From positions 1 to 11,488 of the forward strand of contig DAHWJX010000016.1 of assembly GCA_027343965.1 (NCBI GenBank): a stretch of DNA of 11,488 nt, in the 5' to 3' direction. Each line of letters opens with the position of its first letter. Positions within the stretch are counted from its first letter, which is position 1. The notes under the pieces are model-generated. The model did not search any database. It was not told where the DNA came from and saw nothing but the letters and a program-made list of their open reading frames with translations. This document shows positions 6,192 to 11,488 of the stretch, one piece after another. The stretch comes from JAKACU01 sp021821185 (GTDB taxonomy: Bacteria; Bacillota; Bacilli; Alicyclobacillales; SLC66). A program made the translations under genes and the position numbers.

Positions 6192-8021
6192 TTACTCTAC
6201 CGTCACGCTTTTAGCAAGGTTACGCGGTTTGTCGACATCATTGCCGCGCGCAACAGAGGCATAATAGGCAAGCAATTGCAATGGTACAACCAACATAATG
6301 GAGGCCAAGAAATTGATTGTACGCGGAATGTAGAGTACTTGATCGACCGATTTGGCCGTCTCTTCATCCCCGGCCCAAGTGACGGCTACCACATGAGCTC
6401 CTCTTGCTTTGACTTCCTTGATGTTACTGATCGATTTGTCATACAAATTCTCCTGAGTCAAAAGCGCAATCACCGGCACTTGTTCGACAATCAGAGCAAG
6501 TGTTCCGTGCTTAAGTTCACCAGACGGATAAGCTTCAGCATGAATATAAGAAATTTCTTTATACTTAAGAGCACCTTCCAAAGCCACGGAGTAATCCAAT
6601 CCACGCCCCAAGAAAAATGCATCATCCCACGTTGAAAATTCACGCGCAATTTTCTCGATCATGGGTGCCGTATCCAATACTCCCTCCAACTTTTGAGGGA
6701 GTTCTTGCAATGCAGCTATCGTCTGCGCAATCACAGATTCATCCGCCGTACGACGCGCTTGCGCCAAATAGCATCCAAAGAGGTATAGAGCCGCTAATTG
6801 CGTCGTGTAAGCCTTGGTTGAAGCTACGGAAATTTCTGGTCCAGCCATGGTAATAATAACGTCGCTCGCCTCACGTGCTACAGAGCTTCCCACGACATTC
6901 GTGATGGCAAGAACACGATTGCCATTCGCTTTAGCGTTGCGTAAGGCCGCTAAAGTATCTGCAGTCTCGCCAGATTGGGACAATACAATAATCAGTGTGT
7001 GATTTGTGACAATGGGATCACGATAGCGATACTCTGATGCAATCTCAACGTCAACTGGAATTCTTGTCAAATTTTCAATAGCAACCTTACCGACCAGACC
7101 GGCATTATAGGCTGTGCCACAAGCCACGATATGAATACGATCGATATTTTCAATTTCTTCTTGCGTCCATTGCAGCTCTGGTAACGTGGCCCGTAAACCG
7201 TCAGCTGAAATTCTTCCTCGCAATGTATCACGCAATGCTCGCGGTTGTTCATGAATTTCCTTGAGCATGTAGTGATCGTAGCCCCCCTTTTCAGCGGCTA
7301 CTGCATCCCAAGTTACATGGAAAACGTCCTTAGCATGAGATTGACCAGACAGATCATAGCATGTCACTGAATCAGCCGTTACAACAGCCATTTCCCCCTC
7401 ATCCAGAATATAAACATTACGTGTATACTCTAAAATCGCTGGAATGTCTGAGGCAAGGAAATTTTCTTCTTGGCCTAGACCTATGACCAATGGAGAGTGT
7501 TTACGAACGGCAATCAATTGGCCTGGAGCCTGCTTAGCCATGACAGCCAATGCATACGCTCCCCGAACTTCTTTCAGAATTTCGACGACTGTTGAAAAGA
7601 GATCCCCTGTCCACCTGTCTTCAAGAAGATGGGCTATAACTTCCGTATCCGTTTCTGACTGAAACACGTGTCCAGCCTTAGTAAGGTTATCACGAAGTGT
7701 CATGTAGTTTTCAATAATGCCGTTATGAACGACGACAAAATCTCCAGAACAATCCGCATGAGGATGCGCATTTTCTGTCGAAGGACGACCATGTGTGGCC
7801 CAGCGAGTATGGCCAATGCCTTGTGATCCGCGAAGTGGAGTATCACTCACTTGATCAACTAGATTTTTTAATCGCCCAACCGTTTTTTCAATCGTTAATG
7901 CACCTTTATCATAAATAGCGATACCAGCTGAATCATAGCCACGATACTCCAACTTGTTTAAGCCGGATAGCAAAACGTCTTGAGCTTGACGATGTCCAAT
8001 ATATCCAACGATTCCACACAT
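6192..8021 (-). CDS. glmS: Glutamine-fructose-6-phosphate aminotransferase (isomerizing)
   Basis: A 609-residue enzyme that makes glucosamine-6-phosphate from fructose-6-phosphate and glutamine, the entry step to UDP-GlcNAc and peptidoglycan; cytosolic. The start is set at 8021 so the protein begins MCGIVGYIGH, exposing Cys2, the N-terminal nucleophile of the glutaminase. AAAGGGG sits 8 nt upstream, whereas the frame open to 8084 runs into the ribozyme. The glutaminase domain shows HTRWATHG and NGIIEN. The isomerase half has two SIS domains with CGTAYNAG and SQSGETADT in the first and EAYPSGELKHGTLAL in the second. The C-terminus DKPRNLAKSVTVE is the usual conserved end. Nothing is missing and length is normal. 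Expression is expected to be controlled by the glmS ribozyme upstream; the gene ends in its own terminator. Confidence 0.98.
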   Translation of the reverse strand: MCGIVGYIGHRQAQDVLLSGLNKLEYRGYDSAGIAIYDKGALTIEKTVGRLKNLVDQVSDTPLRGSQGIGHTRWATHGRPSTENAHPHADCSGDFVVVHNGIIENYMTLRDNLTKAGHVFQSETDTEVIAHLLEDRWTGDLFSTVVEILKEVRGAYALAVMAKQAPGQLIAVRKHSPLVIGLGQEENFLASDIPAILEYTRNVYILDEGEMAVVTADSVTCYDLSGQSHAKDVFHVTWDAVAAEKGGYDHYMLKEIHEQPRALRDTLRGRISADGLRATLPELQWTQEEIENIDRIHIVACGTAYNAGLVGKVAIENLTRIPVDVEIASEYRYRDPIVTNHTLIIVLSQSGETADTLAALRNAKANGNRVLAITNVVGSSVAREASDVIITMAGPEISVASTKAYTTQLAALYLFGCYLAQARRTADESVIAQTIAALQELPQKLEGVLDTAPMIEKIAREFSTWDDAFFLGRGLDYSVALEGALKYKEISYIHAEAYPSGELKHGTLALIVEQVPVIALLTQENLYDKSISNIKEVKARGAHVVAVTWAGDEETAKSVDQVLYIPRTINFLASIMLVVPLQLLAYYASVARGNDVDKPRNLAKSVTVE

Positions 8022-8059
8022 CACAAAAACCCCTTTGCAATTCACATAACTTCTCCATA

Positions 8060-8210
8060 ATCCTGATGAGCTTTTGTCACGCAAGTCACCCTGCGATTTT
8101 CAAGCACATCCTATCGGTGCGGATATCACACCGGAAGGCATCCGCCGAATCGTTCGCCAACCTTCTCCGCGTCAACTGTCTCACGAACTACATCTAACAG
8201 TCCCGGCGCT
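8060..8210 (-). ncRNA. glmS ribozyme (glucosamine-6-phosphate-activated self-cleaving riboswitch)
   Basis: Reading the minus strand from 8210, the conserved blocks of the glmS ribozyme appear in order. They are AGCGCC at the cleavage site (cut expected between 8210 and 8209), a P1-like ACTGT/ACAGT stem followed by TTGACG, GGCGGATGCC then TTCCGG, a GGTG...CACCGATAGGAT block, and the 3' pseudoknot part CGCAGGGTGACTTGCG then ACAAAAGCTCATCAGGAT. The element ends about 38 nt before the glmS ATG. Family knowledge: glucosamine-6-phosphate acts as cofactor for cleavage and the cut mRNA is degraded, giving feedback on GlmS. The promoter is not certain; TGCTAGAGT on the minus strand (about 8314-8306) could be an extended -10 without a good -35. 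Confidence 0.93.
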
Positions 8211-8232
8211 TTATCATTTGCCTGCGAGTCAT
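8194..8232 (-). CDS. Possible 12-codon leader ORF across the ribozyme cleavage site
   Basis: GGAGG followed 4 nt later by ATG (8232) opens MTRRQMIKRRDC, stopping at TAG 8194-8196. The frame crosses the predicted ribozyme cut (8210/8209) and enters the P1 stem. Ribosomes here would compete with ribozyme folding. The ribosome site is strong but the spacing is short, and a chance ORF of this size is common. No family is recognised. Confidence 0.25.
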   Translation of the reverse strand: MTRRQMIKRRDC

Positions 8233-8251
8233 GTCACCTCCACGAGATCCA

Positions 8252-8263
8252 TTCGATATCGAA
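8252..8263. repeat. 12-bp perfect palindrome in the glmS leader
   Basis: TTCGATATCGAA is a perfect palindrome about 40 nt upstream of the ribozyme cleavage site, between the likely promoter region and the ribozyme. It may be an operator, but no regulator is recognised and such a site can arise by chance. Confidence 0.25.
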
Positions 8264-8363
8264 CCCATCCCCCCTTAATCTATGTCATTCTCTCACACAG
8301 GTGATACTCTAGCAATAGAACAAAGTACCTAAACGAGCTGGGATACAAATTCCATGCGTAATT

Positions 8364-9137
8364 TTACGCAATATCCTTGATGATGCTTTGCAGCGTTCTT
8401 AAACTATCAACCAACATAGGACCGCATTGGAGAATCTCACCGGAAGCCTCAAAAACTGCCCCATTTTTAACGGCGTTAATCTCTATAAAGCCATCACGAG
8501 ACACGATATCTTGGACGACCACCGGTTTACCACACCACGATGCCAAGATAAGATCCGGGTCTGCGTCGATCACCTGTTGCTTCTCAACAACACGATCAGA
8601 CGCCCTGCGATTTTTCACAGAGATTTCACGAAAAACATCTTGACCGCCTGCGATTTCGATGAGATCACTCACCCATCCCGTACCCACGATCATCGGATCC
8701 ATCCATTCTTCAAAGTAAACCTTTGGCCGCCCTTTCATGGACGCCGCTTCTTGCCGAATTGTTTCGATATCATATTGAAGCGATGAACAGTATTTCTCTG
8801 CCTTTTCTGATTCACCGACTAGGTTACCGAGCAACAAAATCGTAGAAAACATATCGTTAAGACGATGGGGATTGACGTGCAATACCGTAACTCCCGCTTG
8901 AAGTAATGCTGTAGCTATTTCCGTTTGTACCAAGGACGTGACAATAGCAAGATCAGGAGCCACGTCTAAAATGCGATTAACACTACCATATTGAAAACCT
9001 GAAACCGGTGGTATTTGTAGTGCCTCTTGAGGCCTCGTCGTATAAGCCGATATCCCTACCACGCGATCGAGCACGCCCAACGCGTGTAGAATTTCGGGCA
9101 TCTCAGCTGCTAGGCAAACGATACGTTCTGGATACAT
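8364..9137 (-). CDS. BtuF-like (cobalamin/siderophore-type) substrate-binding protein without signal peptide
   Basis: A 257-residue protein of the helical-backbone periplasmic-binding class (PF01497-type). The N-terminal RIVCLAAEMPEILHALG followed by DRVVGIS and the central VYFEEWMDPMIVGTGWVSDL are typical of proteins annotated as cobalamin-binding proteins. A second half (DADPDLILASWCGKP) completes the bilobal fold. There is no signal peptide or lipobox: the mature-type sequence begins at residue 4, and GAGGG lies upstream of ATG 9137 with no better in-frame upstream start. It is therefore probably cytosolic or a soluble family member rather than a partner of an ABC importer, and no permease or ATPase gene is next to it. 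It lies beyond the terminator of the peptide gene, so it is a separate unit. The ligand is not established. Confidence 0.8.
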   Translation of the reverse strand: MYPERIVCLAAEMPEILHALGVLDRVVGISAYTTRPQEALQIPPVSGFQYGSVNRILDVAPDLAIVTSLVQTEIATALLQAGVTVLHVNPHRLNDMFSTILLLGNLVGESEKAEKYCSSLQYDIETIRQEAASMKGRPKVYFEEWMDPMIVGTGWVSDLIEIAGGQDVFREISVKNRRASDRVVEKQQVIDADPDLILASWCGKPVVVQDIVSRDGFIEINAVKNGAVFEASGEILQCGPMLVDSLRTLQSIIKDIA

Positions 9138-9174
9138 GATAATCCCTCATTTCCACAGACAATGACCCACAGAA

Positions 9175-9215
9175 AAACCAGCCTACATGCAGGTATCGGA
9201 TACGTAGGCTGGTTT
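9175..9215 (-). terminator. Strong Rho-independent terminator after the peptide gene
   Basis: The arms AAACCAGCCTAC and GTAGGCTGGTTT (9175-9186 with 9204-9215) pair over 12 bp, and a run of T follows on the minus strand. The loop contains its own small palindrome (GTATC-C-GATAC, 9193-9203). It starts 10 nt after the peptide stop and separates the radical SAM unit from the BtuF-like gene. Confidence 0.85.
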
Positions 9216-9225
9216 CTCAAAGATC

Positions 9226-9324
9226 TTATTTACTACCATTCAAATTGCCCGGTACAGACTTTACAAGCTGTCCCGCAGTCGTGCTGCCTGCGGGAGCAAT
9301 TGGCTTACGAATCACTTGCATCAT
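9226..9324 (-). CDS. Putative RiPP precursor peptide (31-32 aa), partner of the radical SAM enzyme
   Basis: Not recognised as a known family. The frame has two adjacent ATG codons (9324 and 9321). The second sits 8 nt after GGAGG and is the better start, giving 31 residues. The sequence opens QVIRKPIAPAG, continues STTAGQLVKS and ends VPGNLNGSK. It contains no Cys, Trp, Tyr, Phe or His, and has four Lys/Arg and no acidic residue. The gene begins 2 nt after the radical SAM stop. Its ribosome site TAAGGAGGTGATC (9337-9325) is a 13-nt perfect match to the usual complement of the 16S rRNA 3' tail, and it is made from the enzyme's last codons. A strong terminator follows 10 nt after the stop. A tiny, strongly initiated ORF tied to a SPASM enzyme is the normal layout of a RiPP precursor; that role is inference. 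Confidence 0.6.
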   Translation of the reverse strand: MMQVIRKPIAPAGSTTAGQLVKSVPGNLNGSK

Positions 9325-9337
9325 GATCACCTCCTTA
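9325..9337 (-). promoter_or_regulatory. Full-length consensus ribosome binding site of the peptide gene
   Basis: TAAGGAGGTGATC can pair along 13 nt with the canonical 16S 3' end. The final AGG AGG TGA codons of the radical SAM gene lie inside it, so ribosomes ending the enzyme gene are placed directly at the peptide start (coupling), while free ribosomes can also bind strongly. This favours a large excess of peptide over enzyme. Confidence 0.8.
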
Positions 9338-10658
9338 GAGAAATACTATTTTTCCAAATCATATTAAGTGCCCTATGAATTTTCCTCTTTTCAAATGGGC
9401 ACGGTCGTTCACCTGTCCTTGCCCGAAACAGGGGACAATGGTTGCCTTGGCATACCGGACGATAGTAACATGAACGACACACGCTGTCCGTGTCATCACC
9501 CGACGTAGTCCATAATGCTAAACGGTCATAATCTACATTGACCGATCCATCATCGTACAAGGTTCCCACCTTATTTACCTCTTCTTCAAGAGCACAGGTA
9601 CATTTATAGAGTTGACCCGTCGATCCCACGACCAAGGAGTTAGGCTTAGCCGCGTAACACACCGCTCCACCAGGCAACATCGAATTTTCCACAATCGAAG
9701 ACATAGGTAATCCTTTGTCAAGACCCATCTGCGTGAATTCCCAAATTGCCTTATTGGCTGTTTGATGATCGCAAACTGGCAGTTGATCATCATGTTTCCC
9801 GCCCCATCGTCCCACAGGTCTAATGAGCAATTGAAAACGGGCATCCCCCGCAAATTCATTCGCCAAAATGGAGAGCAACTCAGGAACAAATGGAAGCGAT
9901 TCTTGATCAAAATTGACACGAATCGAAATTTCAAAAGATTCCTTACTAGATTGAATGTCTTTCAAATTATGTAGAATTCGTTCAAACGTAGGCCCACCAC
10001 CACGGAGTCCTCGTTTCTTATCGTGTACCGTAGCTGGACCATCCACCGTAATCATAAAACGCCGAATATGCCACTGTAATAATTGCAAAAACTTATCTTT
10101 TGTTAAATGAAAACCGTTCGTCGCCATATCTGCGCTATAATCTATACCATAAGAATTAAATGAGGCTAAAAAAGATCTTGAAAGTTCGCCAATAACATCC
10201 ATGGCAAGCAAAGGTTCCCCACCAAACCAACTGATTGAAGCACTTTGCAAAAACCGAGCCTTATTTTGCACAAATTTTTGCAGTCCCGTGATCACTTGAT
10301 CATTCATGGTTCCATGGGAAAAAGACTGATAACAATATTCGCATCCAAAGTTACACGCTTCTGTCGGCATGACAACCAAATGCAGCTGATCTGTTCGATG
10401 TTGTGATTGATGCAAAAAGCGAGCTCGCTTGTCTTCATCGATGTTCGAAGCAATGAGAATTCCAGCGTCAACTAAGGTTGTCACAACAGTAGTCATGTTA
10501 GGCGGTGCATCTTCGCCGAGTCCCTCTTTTAGGATCGATAAAATACTATCTATCTCCTCGGAAGAAAACGCCAAGATGGCACCCGTATAGCTATTGTAAA
10601 CAAGGAGTTCTCCCGTATCAGTACGCGTCTGGACATTAAATCGCGAAGGCGTCCACAT
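9327..10658 (-). CDS. Radical SAM/SPASM peptide-modifying enzyme
   Basis: A 443-residue enzyme expected to use S-adenosylmethionine and a [4Fe-4S] cluster to modify a peptide. Residues 1-88 form a small PqqD/RRE-like region (ELLVYNSYTGAILAF, then VTTLVDAGIL) of the type that binds leader peptides. The radical SAM core follows with CNFGCEYC (Cys102, 106, 109), WFGGEPL (144-150), ATNGF (179-183) and ITVDGP (203-208). The C-terminal SPASM region has Cys334, Gly348, Cys353, Cys355, Cys394, Cys397, Cys403, Cys408 and Cys420, enough for two auxiliary clusters. ATG 10658 has GGAGG 17 nt upstream, which is far; an in-frame CTG at 10667 has it at 8 nt, so the real start may be CTG. It is followed at once by the small peptide gene, its likely substrate. 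Which bond it makes is not known. Confidence 0.9.
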   Translation of the reverse strand: MWTPSRFNVQTRTDTGELLVYNSYTGAILAFSSEEIDSILSILKEGLGEDAPPNMTTVVTTLVDAGILIASNIDEDKRARFLHQSQHRTDQLHLVVMPTEACNFGCEYCYQSFSHGTMNDQVITGLQKFVQNKARFLQSASISWFGGEPLLAMDVIGELSRSFLASFNSYGIDYSADMATNGFHLTKDKFLQLLQWHIRRFMITVDGPATVHDKKRGLRGGGPTFERILHNLKDIQSSKESFEISIRVNFDQESLPFVPELLSILANEFAGDARFQLLIRPVGRWGGKHDDQLPVCDHQTANKAIWEFTQMGLDKGLPMSSIVENSMLPGGAVCYAAKPNSLVVGSTGQLYKCTCALEEEVNKVGTLYDDGSVNVDYDRLALWTTSGDDTDSVCRSCYYRPVCQGNHCPLFRARTGERPCPFEKRKIHRALNMIWKNSISLRR

Positions 10659-10698
10659 CTCTACCAGTGCAAAAACCTCCGATCTATACTACCAAATT

Positions 10699-10721
10699 CA
10701 TGGTAATCTATAATCACCATG
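10699..10721. promoter_or_regulatory. 23-bp imperfect palindrome upstream of the radical SAM gene
   Basis: CATGGT (10699-10704) and ACCATG (10716-10721) are perfect inverted arms, and the inside is partly symmetric (eight pairs of eleven in all). The site lies in the 80-nt gap between pabBC and the radical SAM gene, about 40 nt before the start codon. On the minus strand TTGATT (10732-10727) is followed after 17 nt by TAGATT (10709-10704), a weak promoter overlapping the palindrome. A repressor operator giving the unit its own control is plausible but unproven. Confidence 0.35.
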
Positions 10722-10738
10722 TAGTGCAATCAAAAGTT

Positions 10739-11488
10739 TTATTCCTCAAAATGAACAGGAACCCATCCACGAACACTGTTAATAAACCATACCTCCGTGG
10801 CCCTTTTTATGTCCGCTTGGATTATAACCTCTTCTTCAACGATACCTTGATCAAGAAGTTCGGCTCGAAATGTTCCTGCAAGTAATCCACAGTCACGAGA
10901 TGGTGTCACTTTACGCCCATCTATTTCCAAAACAATATTGCCATTCGTAAACTCAGTAATTTGCCCATCTTCATTCCAAAGTAACGTGTCAAAAACGTCC
11001 GGATGTTCACCTTGATGTTGTTGATAAACGTCCCGATACGAAGTTTTATGGTAAATGAATTGGTTTTTTTTCGATATTGGTGACTTAGCTAGGGCAACTG
11101 TCTGCACATCATGAGAAAGCTCATGTAATGCCGTACTCTCCACCCGGACTTGACCTGTCTGCGACACCAAAAGTCGAACTCGTCGGGTCATTTCTTCAAA
11201 TCGTTCGGCATGTTCATGTAATTTGTCGATAATCACGTCAAGGTTTATCGGGATATCAAAAAAAATTGCCGAAGAGACCAGTCTGTTCAAATGGCGTTGC
11301 AACAGTGTATATTCTCCATGATCCCATTTTAATGTTTCCAACAAATCAAATGGAACATTTGAGGCCTTTAGAAGCGTAGCCTTGGTAAGGGCCTCCGCAT
11401 ATTCACCATGAGCAGTTGAATCCCACGTAATACCTCCGCCTACACCATACTCTGCGAATCCAGTTTTACGATCGATAAGGATGGAACG
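10739..11488 (-). CDS. pabBC: Fused PabB-PabC, C-terminal part (partial at the right edge)
   Basis: The frame is open to the right edge, giving 249 residues, so the N-terminal bulk lies outside. The first ~40 residues (RSILIDRKTGFAEYGVGGGI, TWDS) are the very end of the chorismate-binding domain of aminodeoxychorismate synthase component I. The remainder is a class IV aminotransferase-fold lyase. YHKTSYRDVY carries the probable PLP lysine, EFTNGNIVL the E-x-T-x-x-N loop, and TPSRDCGLLAGTFRAELLDQG the cofactor phosphate loop. Together they would convert chorismate to 4-aminobenzoate for folate. A start at TTG 11344 would give only the lyase, but the upstream frame is clearly PabB, so a fusion is preferred. 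It precedes the radical SAM gene by about 80 nt on the same strand with no obvious terminator, so partial co-transcription is possible. Confidence 0.9.
   Translation of the reverse strand, partial: RSILIDRKTGFAEYGVGGGITWDSTAHGEYAEALTKATLLKASNVPFDLLETLKWDHGEYTLLQRHLNRLVSSAIFFDIPINLDVIIDKLHEHAERFEEMTRRVRLLVSQTGQVRVESTALHELSHDVQTVALAKSPISKKNQFIYHKTSYRDVYQQHQGEHPDVFDTLLWNEDGQITEFTNGNIVLEIDGRKVTPSRDCGLLAGTFRAELLDQGIVEEEVIIQADIKRATEVWFINSVRGWVPVHFEE

Noticed and set aside
8074..8304. Open frame antisense to the glmS ribozyme
   Set aside because: It covers a structured RNA on the other strand and has no protein-like pattern.
8355..8370. TGCGTAA-TT-TTACGCA inverted repeat at the stop of the BtuF-like gene, as a terminator
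   Set aside because: Stem is short and AT-rich with no following T-run on the minus strand.
10667..10885. Open frame of 72 codons on the + strand
   Set aside because: Shadow of the pabC part on the other strand, without ribosome site or recognisable motifs.
1..11488. CRISPR array, tRNA or intact rRNA gene, intact insertion sequence
   Set aside because: No regularly spaced repeats, no cloverleaf with conserved T-arm, and no complete transposase with terminal repeats were seen.

Overview
The window looks like chromosomal DNA of a spore-former-type Bacillota. An Alicyclobacillus-like relative is my best guess, from general resemblance only. The support is a glmS ribozyme in front of glmS (a Firmicute hallmark), strong Shine-Dalgarno (SD) sites, A-rich Rho-independent terminators, a fused PabB-PabC and moderate GC. 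Nearly everything reads on the minus strand; the only + strand gene is a partial one at the left edge.

Left part (1-3700) is a decaying accessory region. It begins with the 3' end of a probable MerR-type regulator (+). A frameshifted P-loop ATPase follows, then a chimeric remnant joining part of an IS3-family transposase to the tail of a DinB/YfiT-like protein. Two apparently intact genes come next: a 72-aa Cys-rich CopZ-like metal-binding protein and, upstream of it, a four-repeat DUF347 membrane protein. After these lie a PPOX-family flavoprotein gene broken by an internal deletion and a stray gene start running into a second copy of the glmS terminator.

Middle (4042-8210): a membrane-anchored GGDEF-EAL protein with both active sites apparently intact, a gene-poor spacer, then glmS. 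glmS is preceded by a recognisable glmS ribozyme and ends in a long imperfect hairpin with a U-run. A 53-bp block holding that terminator is repeated 2.57 kb away with one mismatch.

Right part (8364-11488): a BtuF-like substrate-binding protein without a signal peptide; a compact two-gene unit of a radical SAM/SPASM enzyme followed 2 nt later by a 31-32-aa peptide, closed by a strong terminator; and the 3' part of a fused pabB-pabC gene. The enzyme-peptide pair is the most interesting content. The peptide has no Cys, Trp, Tyr, Phe or His, yet its start is served by a 13-nt perfect match to the usual 16S rRNA 3' tail, made from the last codons of the enzyme gene. It looks like a small RiPP (ribosomally made, post-translationally modified peptide) locus whose chemistry cannot be the usual thioether or aromatic cyclophane type. 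This is inferred from sequence alone; no database search was possible.
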